Assembly: GCA_036258315.1 (NCBI GenBank)
Contig: DATADX010000031.1
Span: 1-64,000, forward strand
Reading direction: 5' to 3'
DNA from: DASSYK01 sp036258315
GTDB taxonomy: Bacteria > Actinomycetota > Thermoleophilia > Solirubrobacterales > 70-9
DNA: 64,000 bases
In this document: piece by piece, positions 45,132 to 54,537 of the stretch
How the letters are laid out: each line of letters opens with the position of its first letter
How positions within the stretch are numbered: position 1 is the first letter of the stretch
Notes under the pieces: generated by a model
What the model was told of the DNA's origin: nothing
Seen by the model: only the letters and a program-made list of their open reading frames with translations
The model's database searches: none
Position numbers and translations under genes: made by a program

Positions 45132-46373
45132 ATGCTGGTCGTGATCGAGGAGGCTCACCGCACCGACACGGGCCGGCAGCGGCATGCCAACGAGGACTCC
45201 TACTACGCAAGCGCCCCGGTGTTCGCGGTCGCCGACGGGATGGGCGGGGCGCAGGCCGGCGAGGTTGCGTCGCGAATCGCAGCCGGCGCCTTCGAGAAGG
45301 GGGTCGACAGCGAGGGACCCGCCGAGGGCCAGCTCGAGACCATCGCTCTCGACGCGAACCGCGAGATCCACGAGCGCGCGCAGCGCGACTCGTCCCGTGC
45401 CGGAATGGGGACGACCCTGACGGCCGCGATGGTTCGGGGAAATGAGGTTGCGCTTAGCCACGTCGGCGACAGTCGCGCCTACGTGTTCCGCGACGGCGAG
45501 CTGAAGCGCCTCACCAAGGACCACTCGCTGGTGGAGGAGCTGCGCCGCCAGGGCCGCCTCACCGAGGAGGAGGCCGAGGAGCACCCGCAGCGCTCGATCA
45601 TCACCCGCGCCCTCGGGCCCGAGCCCGAGGTGAACGTCGACACGATGACCGTCCCAGCCACGCCGGGCGACGTGTTCCTGCTCTGCAGCGACGGGCTCAC
45701 GACGATGGTCTCCGACGAGGAGATCCGCAAGATCCTCTCCGAGGCTCGCAGCCTGCGCAGCGCTGTCAACAAGCTGATCGACGCCGCCAACAGCGGCGGC
45801 GGGCGCGACAACATCACGGCCGTCGCGTTTCGTCTGGCCGAGGAAGGGGAGGCGCCCGACGAGGGCGCGACCCTGATCTCGCGCACGGCCGAGCAGGCCG
45901 GCCTCACCGCCGAGCGCGTCCGCCAGGCGGGCGACCGGCTCCGCGGGCAGGGTCCGATGCCGCTTCCGCACCGCCGCCGCCGCTGGCTGCGCGCGCTCGC
46001 GATCGTCGCCGCGGTCGCGGCGGTGATCGCCGGGGCGCTCCTGATCGGGCGCTCGATCTACTTCCTCGGAACGGACGAGGACGGCAGGGTGGCCGTCTAC
46101 CGCGGCCTCCCCTACGAGCTGCCGCTCGGTGTCAACCTCTACTCCGAGCAGGAGTCGATCGGGGTCCAGGCCGGGGCGCTCAGCCCCGAGCGCCAGGACG
46201 TGGTCACCGAGCACAAGCTTCGCTCCCACGACGACGCCTACGACATCCTCGCCGACATCGAGGCAAACGAGGGCGCGGTGCCGCCGACCCCGGCCGCACC
46301 GGCGCCCGCCACGGCGAAGAAGAAGAAGCAGCAGCAGGCTGGGACCGCGAAGCAGGGCGCCGAGCAGCCTTGA
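45132..46373 (+). CDS. pstP: PP2C-family Ser/Thr phosphatase
   Basis: This 413-residue protein has an N-terminal PP2C phosphatase with the motif set HANEDSYY, VADGMGG (about residues 35-41), GMGTTLTAA, SHVGDSRAY, LLCSDGLTT and GRDNITAV. A linker, a transmembrane helix (about 284-303) and a short extracytoplasmic region with a Lys/Gln-rich tail follow. It reverses the kinases of the cluster. The stop overlaps the rodA start as TTGA. Confidence 0.94.
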   Translation: MLVVIEEAHRTDTGRQRHANEDSYYASAPVFAVADGMGGAQAGEVASRIAAGAFEKGVDSEGPAEGQLETIALDANREIHERAQRDSSRAGMGTTLTAAMVRGNEVALSHVGDSRAYVFRDGELKRLTKDHSLVEELRRQGRLTEEEAEEHPQRSIITRALGPEPEVNVDTMTVPATPGDVFLLCSDGLTTMVSDEEIRKILSEARSLRSAVNKLIDAANSGGGRDNITAVAFRLAEEGEAPDEGATLISRTAEQAGLTAERVRQAGDRLRGQGPMPLPHRRRRWLRALAIVAAVAAVIAGALLIGRSIYFLGTDEDGRVAVYRGLPYELPLGVNLYSEQESIGVQAGALSPERQDVVTEHKLRSHDDAYDILADIEANEGAVPPTPAAPAPATAKKKKQQQAGTAKQGAEQP

Positions 46374-47725
46374 GCGCCCGCTCGCGCGAACTCCTCGCCC
46401 TGATCCCGGTCGCGTTGCTGGTCACGGCCGGGTTCACCGCCGTCCTGATCACCGAGTCCGACCAGATCGGCGACCTGAGCGTCTTCTACGGCGCCTACTT
46501 CCTCGGCCTCTGCCTGGTCACGCACCTCGTGATCCGGGCGCGGCTCCCCGACGCCGACCCGTTCCTGTTCCCGCTCGTGGCGCTGCTTGCGGCCTTCGGC
46601 GTCGTGATGCTGTTCCGCCTGGACGAGGGGCTGGCGCGCGATCAGGCGAACTGGTTCGTGCTCGGCCTCGTCCTGTTCTCGCTGACGATCATCCTCCTGC
46701 GCGACTACGAGGCGCTCGAGCGCTATCGCTATCTGATCGCGATCGCCGGGATCGCGCTGCTGCTGTTGCCGCGGATCCCAGGAATCGGAGAGACGACCAA
46801 CGAGGCGTTCCTGAGCGTCAAGGTGGGCTCGCTCTCGTTCCAACCGACCGAGCTGGCGAAGATCTGCATCGTCGTCTTCCTCGCCAGCTACCTGAACGAA
46901 CGCCGCGAGGTGCTCGTGGTCGGGGCGCGAAGGGTCGCCGGAATCGTCGTTCCCCCGCTCAAGCACCTCGGGCCCCTGCTCGTGATCTGGGGCGCGGCGA
47001 TGGTGATGCTCGTGTTCATCCGCGACCTCGGCAGCTCGCTGATGTTCTTCGGCGCCTTCCTGGCGATGATCTACGTCGCCACCGGCCGGATCTCGTTCGT
47101 GCTCGTCGGCCTGGCGCTGTTCGCCGCCGGCGCCTGGTTCTTCGCGAACACCATCGGCCACGTCCAGGAGCGGTTCGACATCTGGCTCGACCCCTTCCAC
47201 GACGCCGGCGACACCGGCTACCAGGTCGCCCAGTCCCTGTTCGCGCAGGCCGACGGCGGCCTATTCGGGAGCGGCCTCGGGGAGTCGCTGGTGCAGCTCC
47301 CCGGCGCCTCGCCGAAGTGCGTCGAGGAGTTCCCCAACTGCGGCGCGATCCTGCCTGCGCCCCACACCGACTTCATCTACGCCGTGATCGTGAACGAGCT
47401 CGGCCTGTTCGGCGGCGGCGCCGTGATCCTGATCTACGCGCTGATCGCCGAGCGCGGCTTCAAGACCGCGATCCTCGCCGAGGACGGGTTCTCGAAGCTG
47501 CTCGCGACCGGGCTGACGACGATCATCGCGCTGCAGGCCTTCGTGATCATCGGCGGCGTCACCCGCGTGATCCCGCTGACGGGCGTGACGCTGCCGTTCA
47601 TCAGCTACGGGGGCAGCTCGATCGTCGCCAACTTCATTCTCCTGGCGCTGCTTTTGCTGGTCTCCGACAAGGCGCGGCGCCGCGCCCGCCGCGAGGCCGA
47701 GGCAATCGAGGCGGAGTACGCATGA
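46370..47725 (+). CDS. rodA: FtsW/RodA/SpoVE family peptidoglycan polymerase
   Basis: This 451-residue SEDS protein has about twelve transmembrane helices. Visible motifs are the conserved FQPTELAK (about residues 156-163), IRDLGSSLMFF and the late PLTGVTLPFISYGGSS. SEDS proteins polymerise glycan strands from lipid II with a partner class-B PBP, here the next gene. The start is TTG, overlapping pstP. Its cluster position corresponds to mycobacterial RodA. Confidence 0.94.
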   Translation: MSARSRELLALIPVALLVTAGFTAVLITESDQIGDLSVFYGAYFLGLCLVTHLVIRARLPDADPFLFPLVALLAAFGVVMLFRLDEGLARDQANWFVLGLVLFSLTIILLRDYEALERYRYLIAIAGIALLLLPRIPGIGETTNEAFLSVKVGSLSFQPTELAKICIVVFLASYLNERREVLVVGARRVAGIVVPPLKHLGPLLVIWGAAMVMLVFIRDLGSSLMFFGAFLAMIYVATGRISFVLVGLALFAAGAWFFANTIGHVQERFDIWLDPFHDAGDTGYQVAQSLFAQADGGLFGSGLGESLVQLPGASPKCVEEFPNCGAILPAPHTDFIYAVIVNELGLFGGGAVILIYALIAERGFKTAILAEDGFSKLLATGLTTIIALQAFVIIGGVTRVIPLTGVTLPFISYGGSSIVANFILLALLLLVSDKARRRARREAEAIEAEYA

Positions 47726-49179
47726 ACACGCCGATCATCAAGCTGTTCGGCGTCGTCATCGTCCTCTACGCGCTCCTGTTCGGCTTCACGTCGTACTGGT
47801 CGATCTTCGACGCGGAGGGGCTCGAGAACAACGTCGCCAACAAGCGGCCGCTGCTCGAGGAGCAGCAGATCGACCGGGGCGACATCCTCGCGTCCGACGG
47901 CTCGGTGATCGCGACCTCGAGGCCGCGCGGGGAAGGCTCCGACAGGGTCTTCATCCGCGAGTACCCGGAGGGAGGACTGTTCGGAAACCCGATCGGCTAC
48001 AGCTTCGTCGAGCGCGGCCGGGTCGGCTTCGAGCTCTCCCACAACGACGAGCTCGTCGGCAACAAGACGGAGTTCCTGTCGATCCTCGACGAGCTCCGCG
48101 GGCAGGTCCAGGAGGGCGACCACGTCCAGTCCTCGCTCGACCCGGAGGCCCAGCAGACCGCCCTCGACGCGCTCGGCGGGCAGCAGGGCTCGGTGGTCGC
48201 GATGGTGCCCTCGACCGGCGAGATCAGGGCGATGGTCAGCGTCCCGACGTACGACCCGAACGACGTGGTCAACTCGCGCGCATTCGAGGCGCTCAACGAG
48301 GACGAGAACGCGCCCCTGTTCAACCGCGCAACCCAGGCCGGCTACCAGCCCGGCTCGACGATGAAGGTCGTCACCGCGACCGCCGCCCTGGACAGCGGCG
48401 AGTTCGAGCCGAGCTCGACGCTCGACGCCGGTTCCCCCGTGGAGATCTCCGGCGTGCCGCTCGAGAACGCGGGTGGCCAGAGCTTCGGGGAGATCGACAT
48501 GGAGACCGCGCTGACCAACTCGGTCAACACCTACTGGGCCCAGGTGGGCGAGGAGCTCGGCACCGACACGATGTACAAGTACATGGACCGGTTCGGGTTC
48601 AACGAGCAGCCGCCGCTCGACTATCCCAGCTTCCAGATCGCGCCCTCCGGCGAGTTCGCCGACGGAAGGCTGCTCGGGCCTGGCTCCGACCAGATCGACG
48701 TCGGCCGGATGGCGATCGGACAGGACAAGCTCAACGTCACCCCGCTGCAGATGGCGATGGTCGCGTCCGCCGTCGCCAACGACGGCGAGCTGATGGAGCC
48801 GCGGCTGTGGTCGAAGGTGATCGACCCCGACGGCCGCGAGGATGAGCTCGACCCCGAGCGGCAGAGCCGGGTGATGAGCGAGGAGACCGCCAACACCCTG
48901 ACCGAGATGATGACCGACGTCGTCAACGAGGGAACGGGCGGCGCTGCGGCTCTCGCCGAGGATCAGGTCGCCGGCAAGACCGGGACCGCCGAGATCGACA
49001 TCCCCCGCAGCATCAACCAGGCCTGGTTCATCGGCTTCGCCCCCGCCGACGACCCGCAAATCGCCGTCGCGGCGACGGTCGAGCGGACGAGCGGTCAGGG
49101 CGGTACGGTGGCCGCGCCGATCGCTCAGCAGGTCCTCGAGGTGCTGCTGGCGAACGGCGGCGAAAACGGCGATGAATAG
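47722..49179 (+). CDS. pbpA: Class B penicillin-binding protein (peptidoglycan transpeptidase)
   Basis: This 485-residue protein has an N-terminal membrane anchor (about residues 8-26), a class B PBP pedestal (from RGDILASDG) and a transpeptidase domain with the catalytic Ser212 in STMK (212-215), SVN and KTGT near residue 416. It crosslinks strands made by RodA. The start overlaps rodA as ATGA, typical of coupled SEDS-PBP pairs. It is short for the class, lacking extra C-terminal PASTA domains. Confidence 0.94.
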   Translation: MNTPIIKLFGVVIVLYALLFGFTSYWSIFDAEGLENNVANKRPLLEEQQIDRGDILASDGSVIATSRPRGEGSDRVFIREYPEGGLFGNPIGYSFVERGRVGFELSHNDELVGNKTEFLSILDELRGQVQEGDHVQSSLDPEAQQTALDALGGQQGSVVAMVPSTGEIRAMVSVPTYDPNDVVNSRAFEALNEDENAPLFNRATQAGYQPGSTMKVVTATAALDSGEFEPSSTLDAGSPVEISGVPLENAGGQSFGEIDMETALTNSVNTYWAQVGEELGTDTMYKYMDRFGFNEQPPLDYPSFQIAPSGEFADGRLLGPGSDQIDVGRMAIGQDKLNVTPLQMAMVASAVANDGELMEPRLWSKVIDPDGREDELDPERQSRVMSEETANTLTEMMTDVVNEGTGGAAALAEDQVAGKTGTAEIDIPRSINQAWFIGFAPADDPQIAVAATVERTSGQGGTVAAPIAQQVLEVLLANGGENGDE

Positions 49180-49194
49180 GGGGACGCGGGGCTG

Positions 49195-51042
49195 ATGGCG
49201 ACGGCGAGCAAGGGAACGGTCGTCGACGAGCGCTACACGCTCGAGCGCAAGATCGGCAGCGGGGGAATGGCGGACGTCTGGCTTGCGCGCGACCAGGAAC
49301 TCGACCGCGACGTCGCCGTGAAGATCCTCCACGACCGCTTCGCCCAGGACAGGGAGTTCGTCGAGCGCTTCCGCCGCGAGGCGCAGTCGGCGGCAGGGCT
49401 GCAGCACCCGAACGTGGTCAGCATCTTCGACCGGGGCGAGTTCGACGCCACGTACTTCATCGCGATGGAGTACGTGGAGGGACCGCAGCTGAAGGAGCTC
49501 GTCACGAAGGGGATGAGCACCGAGGAGGCGATCGCGTACACGCGTCAGGTCCTGAACGCCGCACGCTTCGCCCACCGCAAGGGAATCGTCCACCGAGACC
49601 TGAAGCCCCAGAACGTGCTGATCGACGAGGACGGGCGCGCCCGCGTCGCCGACTTCGGGATCGCGCGCGGCGAGAGCTCCGACATCACCGCGACCGGGTC
49701 GGTGATGGGGACGGCGCAGTACCTGTCGCCCGAGCAGGCGCAGGGCAAGGAGACGACGCCCCGCTCGGACATCTACTCGATCGGCGTGATCCTCTACGAG
49801 GCGCTGACGGGCCGCGTCCCGTTCCAGGGTGACAGCGCCGTCGCGGTGGCGCTGAAGCAGGTCTCCGAGCAGCCGCGGCGCCCGAGCGCGATTAACCCGA
49901 AGGTGCCGCCGGCGCTCGACGCGGTCGTGATGCGGGCGCTCGCGAAGGATCCCGAGGCCCGCTTCAAGAACGTCGACGCCTTCCTGAAGGCCCTCGATGC
50001 CGCCGAGCGGGCCCCGGACGCCCCGCGACCGGAGGACACGGCGGCGTTCGCGGCGGTCTCGCCGGAGGGGGAGCACGAGGGCGCCGGCGCGCCGCCCGAG
50101 GACTACGACCAAGACGACGAAGACGAGGAGGCAGAGCGCCGCCGCCGGCGCCGCCGGCGCTGGGCGCTGCTCGCGCTGCTCGCGGCCGGCGTCGCCGCGC
50201 TGGTCGCCTACGCGCTGACCCGGCCGGATCAGGTCCAGGTCCCGAACGTGATCGCCCAGGACGTGGGGACGGCGACCGAGCTCCTCGAACGAGACGGCTT
50301 CGACGTCGACACGGTGCCGCGGCCGAGCGAGGCGCCTCCCGACACAGTCACCGAGCAGGACCCGATCCCGGGCGAGCAGGTCGACGAGGGTTCGACCGTG
50401 ACCGTCACGGTCAGCAGCGGCCCGACGATCGTGGAGGTCCCGGATGTCTCCGGTCAGAACGAGCGCAACGCGACCGCCGCGCTCGAGGAGCTCGGCCTGC
50501 TCGTCGACCCGGCGTTCGCGTTCTCCGACGCCGTTCCCAAGGGCCGCGCGATCGGGACCGAGCCCGCCGCCGGGACGCGGCTGCCGAGCGACTCGACCGT
50601 GCGGCTGCTGATCTCGCGCGGCTCGAACCGGGTCGAGGTCCCGAACGTCGTCGGCCTCACCGACCGACAGGCTCTGGCGGCCCTGAATCGGGCCGAGCTC
50701 GGAGGGAGCCTCGTGCAGCGCGAGGACGCGGCCCCGGCCCGCCGGGTGATCGGCCAGAGCCCGGGAGCCGGACAGCTCGTCAAGGCGGGGACGCAGGTCA
50801 CCGTGTTCGTCTCGAGCGGCGCGATCAGGGTCCCCGACGTCGTCGGCGCGCTCCGCAAGACGGCGATCAACCGCCTGAAGAAGGCCGGGTTCGTCGTCTC
50901 GATCACGATGCAGGAGACCGACGACACGACCCAGGTCGGGCACGTCCTCACCCAGTTCCCGCCAGGCGGCTCACGCGGCCAGCGCGGCGACACAGTCACT
51001 ATCTCGGTCGGGATCGCCGCGCCGGTGACGACGACGCCATGA
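49195..51042 (+). CDS. pknB: Serine/threonine kinase PknB with PASTA domains
   Basis: This 615-residue protein has an N-terminal kinase (glycine loop GSGGMADVW, ATP lysine Lys43 in VAVK, HRDLKPQN, DFG), a basic juxtamembrane segment, one transmembrane helix (about 322-340) and four extracytoplasmic PASTA repeats (about 343-615). PASTA repeats bind muropeptides or lipid II and couple wall state to kinase activity. The gene follows pbpA by 15 bp and overlaps the downstream ddl as ATGA. It matches M. tuberculosis PknB in architecture. Confidence 0.96.
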   Translation: MATASKGTVVDERYTLERKIGSGGMADVWLARDQELDRDVAVKILHDRFAQDREFVERFRREAQSAAGLQHPNVVSIFDRGEFDATYFIAMEYVEGPQLKELVTKGMSTEEAIAYTRQVLNAARFAHRKGIVHRDLKPQNVLIDEDGRARVADFGIARGESSDITATGSVMGTAQYLSPEQAQGKETTPRSDIYSIGVILYEALTGRVPFQGDSAVAVALKQVSEQPRRPSAINPKVPPALDAVVMRALAKDPEARFKNVDAFLKALDAAERAPDAPRPEDTAAFAAVSPEGEHEGAGAPPEDYDQDDEDEEAERRRRRRRRWALLALLAAGVAALVAYALTRPDQVQVPNVIAQDVGTATELLERDGFDVDTVPRPSEAPPDTVTEQDPIPGEQVDEGSTVTVTVSSGPTIVEVPDVSGQNERNATAALEELGLLVDPAFAFSDAVPKGRAIGTEPAAGTRLPSDSTVRLLISRGSNRVEVPNVVGLTDRQALAALNRAELGGSLVQREDAAPARRVIGQSPGAGQLVKAGTQVTVFVSSGAIRVPDVVGALRKTAINRLKKAGFVVSITMQETDDTTQVGHVLTQFPPGGSRGQRGDTVTISVGIAAPVTTTP

Positions 51043-52001
51043 GGGTCGCCGTCCTCCGCGGCGGGCGCTCGAGCGAGCACGACGTCTCGCTGAGATCGGG
51101 GAGCGCGGTCGCCGGCGGGCTCGAGCAGGCCGGCCACGAGGTGATCGACGTCGTGATCGACCGCGAGGGCCGCTGGCTCGCTGACGGCGAGCTCGTCTCG
51201 ATCCTTCCGGGCGGCGGGCTGCTCGACTGCGAGGTCGCCTTCCCGGTCCTCCACGGCCCCGGGGGGGAGGACGGCAGCGTCCAGGGAGCGCTCGAGGTGG
51301 CCGACGTCCCCTACGTCGGCTCCGACGTCGAGTCTTCGGCCGTCTGCCTCGACAAGCTCGTCTTCAAGCGCCTGCTCCGCGACCGCAGCCTGCCCCAGGT
51401 CGACTTCTGCGAGGCGGGGGAGGCCGGCTGGCGCGGCCACGCGGCGGCGCTGCGGGCGCCGCTCTGGGTGAAGCCGGCGCGGCTCGGCTCCAGCGTCGGG
51501 ATCAGCAAGTTGGAGCACCCCGGCGACCTGGACGCCGCGATCGAGGCCGCGCGCCGCCACGACCCCCGCGTGATCGTCGAGGCCTCCGGGGCAGGGCGAG
51601 AGGTCGAGTGCTCCGTGCTCGGCCACTCGGAGCTGACCGTGTCGGTGCCCGGAGGGATCGACGCCCACGCCGACTGGTACGACTTCGAGGCGAAGTACTC
51701 GCCGGGCGGGATGGACCTGGTCGTCCCCGCTCCGATCGGCGAGGCCGCGGCCGAGCGGGTCCGGGAGCTCGCGGCGCAGGTGTTCCGGCTCTGCGGCTGC
51801 AGCGGCCTCGCCCGGTGCGACTTCTTCGTCGACGGCGAGCGCGTGCTCGTCAACGAGCTCAACACGATCCCCGGCTTCACCGAGACGAGCGTCTACGCGA
51901 AGCTGCTCGAGGCGAGCGGGATCGCCTATCCCGACCTCTGCGACCGCCTCGTCCGGCTCGCGATCGAGAAGCACGAGGACTCCCGCTCGTACGAGTTCTA
52001 G
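51039..52001 (+). CDS. ddl: D-alanine--D-alanine ligase (second copy, cell-wall cluster)
   Basis: This 320-residue ATP-grasp ligase has GGRSSEHDVSLRS (about residues 8-20), HGPGGEDGSVQ, KPARLGSSVGIS, an omega-loop EAKYSPGGMD and ELNTIPGFTETS for metal binding. It makes the D-Ala-D-Ala dipeptide of peptidoglycan. The typical ETSVYAKLLEASGI tail and its place directly after pknB make it the likely main Ddl. Its overlap with pknB (ATGA) is an unusual link of kinase and Ddl. The other ddl is at 22867-23817. Confidence 0.93.
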   Translation: MRVAVLRGGRSSEHDVSLRSGSAVAGGLEQAGHEVIDVVIDREGRWLADGELVSILPGGGLLDCEVAFPVLHGPGGEDGSVQGALEVADVPYVGSDVESSAVCLDKLVFKRLLRDRSLPQVDFCEAGEAGWRGHAAALRAPLWVKPARLGSSVGISKLEHPGDLDAAIEAARRHDPRVIVEASGAGREVECSVLGHSELTVSVPGGIDAHADWYDFEAKYSPGGMDLVVPAPIGEAAAERVRELAAQVFRLCGCSGLARCDFFVDGERVLVNELNTIPGFTETSVYAKLLEASGIAYPDLCDRLVRLAIEKHEDSRSYEF

Positions 52002-52035
52002 CGCCGGATCACGCTCGCGCTGATCGGGCTCGGCG

Positions 52036-53532
52036 TCAGCCGGCCCCCACCAGCTTGATGTCGCTGACCTCCGCCTGGTACCCGGAGCCGTCCTCGGACT
52101 CGGGGAGCAGCGTGAACCAGATCAGGTAGAAGCGCGACGCGGCCCGGCTCGTCAGCTCGATCCGCTGCTGCGCGCCGACGCCGTCGGCCTCGCCAACGAG
52201 GGTCCAGCCGTCGAGGTCCTCGGGCGGGCTCGTGGCGCCGGGCGCCGAATAGATCTGAACGTCGGACCCGGCGGTGCCCTGGCGTAGCTCCACCCCGAAG
52301 ACCTCGGCCGATTCGGCCGTCTCGACGAACAGCCCGACGCCGGGCTTGCCGATGTCGACCGTCTCGTAGTTCTCGGTCGTCCAGGCCGTCCCGGTCGGGT
52401 TCGAGTCGATCGCGAGCGGGGCCTCCTCCGAGTGCTCGCCGCCGGTCCCGAACGGGTCGAAGTCGGTGGCGCTCTCGATCTTCACCGCCGGGGCCGCGGC
52501 CTTCCCCTCCTCGTCCCCGCCGCCGAGGTCGTCGAGGCTGTCGCGGCCGAAGATCAGCGCCGCGGCGATCAGCGCGACTCCGATCACCCCCATCGCGATT
52601 CCGAAGCCGGACATCCGCCGCCCGCCGGCGAGCCGCCGGCGCGAGCGCGGCACCGAGTCGAGCACCGTGGTCGCCTCGCCGGTCACCCCGCCGCCGCGGG
52701 CCGCCTCGACCTCGAGGGTGGCCTCGAGGTCGCGGACCATCTCGCCGACCGATCCGTAGCGGTCCCGCGGGTCCTTGGTCGTGGCGCGGTCGATCACCGA
52801 GGCGACCGCGGCGGAGACTTCGGGACGCTTGACCAGCACGTCGGGGAGCGGTTCGTTGACGTGCTTCATCGCCACCCCGACCTGGGTCTCGGCCTGGAAC
52901 GGGACGTCGCCGACCAGCATCTCGTAGAGGACGATCCCGAGCGAGTAGACGTCCGAGCGCTCGTCGACTTCCTCGCCCATCGCCTGCTCAGGAGAGACGT
53001 AGTCGGTGGTGCCGAGGACGCGGCCGGTCGCGGTCATTCCCTGCCCTTCGAGCGAACGGGCGATCCCGAAGTCGGTCACCTTGGCGCGGCCGTCGCGGTC
53101 GATCAGCACGTTCTGCGGCTTCACGTCGCGGTGCACGAGCTTGCGGCTGTGTGCGGCGATCAGCCCGCGCCCGATCTCGATCGCGTACGCGATCGCCTCG
53201 TCGATCGGCATCTCCTCCTCGTCCTCGATTCGTTTCTTCAGCGTGTCGCCCTCGACGTACTCGAACACGATGAAGGGCCGCCCCTCGTCCTCGCCGGCAT
53301 CGATCACCCCGACGAGGTTGGGGTGCGAGAGGCGGGCCGCGGCGCGTGCCTCGCGGCGGAACCGCTCGAGCTGGTCCGCCTCCTCGGAGATCTCGCGGTG
53401 CAGCAGCTTCACCGCCACCGGGCGGTCGAGGACCTCGTCCTGGGCGAGGTAGACGGTCGACATCCCCCCAGATCCGAGCTTCGACTCGAGCCGGTAGCGC
53501 CCAGACAGAAGGGTTCCGCTCAAGCTGGCCAT
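52036..53532 (-). CDS. Serine/threonine kinase with C-terminal discoidin-like domain
   Basis: This 498-residue protein has an N-terminal Hanks kinase (GSGGMSTVY, VAVK, HRDVKPQN, DFG; about residues 12-272), a transmembrane helix (about 308-328), an acidic linker and a C-terminal beta-sandwich (about 365-498). The sandwich resembles F5/8 type C/discoidin domains and has a TAWTTENYETV-like start. It is the third kinase of the region and convergent with the ddl gene. The external domain could bind carbohydrate, suggesting a wall or polysaccharide sensor, but the ligand is unknown. Confidence 0.86.
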   Translation of the reverse strand: MASLSGTLLSGRYRLESKLGSGGMSTVYLAQDEVLDRPVAVKLLHREISEEADQLERFRREARAAARLSHPNLVGVIDAGEDEGRPFIVFEYVEGDTLKKRIEDEEEMPIDEAIAYAIEIGRGLIAAHSRKLVHRDVKPQNVLIDRDGRAKVTDFGIARSLEGQGMTATGRVLGTTDYVSPEQAMGEEVDERSDVYSLGIVLYEMLVGDVPFQAETQVGVAMKHVNEPLPDVLVKRPEVSAAVASVIDRATTKDPRDRYGSVGEMVRDLEATLEVEAARGGGVTGEATTVLDSVPRSRRRLAGGRRMSGFGIAMGVIGVALIAAALIFGRDSLDDLGGGDEEGKAAAPAVKIESATDFDPFGTGGEHSEEAPLAIDSNPTGTAWTTENYETVDIGKPGVGLFVETAESAEVFGVELRQGTAGSDVQIYSAPGATSPPEDLDGWTLVGEADGVGAQQRIELTSRAASRFYLIWFTLLPESEDGSGYQAEVSDIKLVGAG

Positions 53533-53570
53533 TCTCGGATCATGCTCATCTGTCTGTATTTTCGCCGCGC

Positions 53571-53593
53571 GGGGGCTCCGCCTGGGAGCCCCC
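53571..53593 (+). other. Stable hairpin upstream of the DsbA-like gene
   Basis: A perfect 9-bp stem GGGGGCTCC/GGAGCCCCC with a 5-nt loop ends 10 bp before the ATG at 53604. Both flanking genes point away from it, so a classical terminator is not expected. It could mask the start region or act as an attenuator. Confidence 0.45.
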
Positions 53594-53603
53594 TTCCAGA
53601 ATC

Positions 53604-54482
53604 ATGCCTGCACGCGCCCGTGTCTACACCGATCCCGCCTGCTCCTGGTCATGGGGAGCGGAGCCGATGCTGCGCAGGCTGATGTGGGAGTTCGACGGCG
53701 AGCTCGAGTTCACCTGGGTGATGGGCGGGCTGGCCCGCCGGTACGGGAGCGAGTACCGCGACACCGAGGGCGCGATCGGCGAGGGCCCCGACTGCTACGC
53801 GGACCTGATCTCGCACTGGCTCGACGTCGGCGCGGCCACCGGGATGCCCTCCGACCCGCGGATCTGGACGGAGAGCCCGCTTCTCTCGACCTACCCGGCC
53901 TGCCAGGCGGCCGTCGCCGCCTCCCAGCAGGGACCCGAGGCGGGATACCGCTACCTGCGCCGCCTCCGCGAGGGGATCATGTTCGGGCGCCGCAAGCTCG
54001 ACCACGCCGACGCGTTGCTGGCGGAGGCGGGACCGGCGGGACTCGACCGCGCCCGGTTCGAGATCGACCTGAACTCCGACGCGATCACCGAGGCCTTCGG
54101 CGCCGACCTCGACGAGGTTCGGGCTCCACCCGACGAGGCCCGCGCCGCGCACGCGGTTCGCACGACCGAGGGCCACGAGCGCCTCACCTTTCAAAGCCTT
54201 CTTTTCGAGGGCGAGGACGGCTCCCGCCGCTGGGTGTTCGACGGGCGGGACATGAGGGCGCTCCGCGCGGCCGCCCTCGCAGCCGGCTCGACCCAGGTCA
54301 ACTCGGGCGCCCTCGAGCCGCTCGAGGCGATCGCGCGGTTCGGCAGCTGCGCCACCCGCGAGCTCGAGGAGCTCTCCGGACGGCCGCGTCCGGTGCTGGA
54401 GGCGGACCTGTGGGCGCTTGCCCGGGACTGGAGGCTGAGGCCGGTCCCGGTGCTGACAGGGACCCTCTGGGAGCCCGCCTAG
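53604..54482 (+). CDS. DsbA/FrnE-like thioredoxin-fold protein
   Basis: This 292-residue cytosolic protein has a thioredoxin-like start, YTDPACSWSWG (about residues 8-18), where the usual second cysteine of CPWC is replaced (CSWS). A helical insert and the later TQVNSGALEPLEAIARFG follow. DsbA-like proteins of this branch (FrnE, DSBA oxidoreductase) act on redox-active substrates, but with one cysteine an isomerase or glutathione-like mechanism is more likely than a dithiol one. It is flanked by a divergent kinase and a convergent purM. The C-terminal about 60 residues look like a winged-helix-like domain. Confidence 0.75.
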   Translation: MPARARVYTDPACSWSWGAEPMLRRLMWEFDGELEFTWVMGGLARRYGSEYRDTEGAIGEGPDCYADLISHWLDVGAATGMPSDPRIWTESPLLSTYPACQAAVAASQQGPEAGYRYLRRLREGIMFGRRKLDHADALLAEAGPAGLDRARFEIDLNSDAITEAFGADLDEVRAPPDEARAAHAVRTTEGHERLTFQSLLFEGEDGSRRWVFDGRDMRALRAAALAAGSTQVNSGALEPLEAIARFGSCATRELEELSGRPRPVLEADLWALARDWRLRPVPVLTGTLWEPA

Positions 54483-54537
54483 GCCAAGATCGTGCGGTTC
54501 TGGTCGCTATGGCGTCCCTGAGCGCATGATCGCCGGG

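Noticed and set aside
47605..50943. 1112-codon minus-strand open frame opposite rodA, pbpA and pknB
   Set aside because: It spans three motif-verified plus-strand genes and shows the usual antisense composition.
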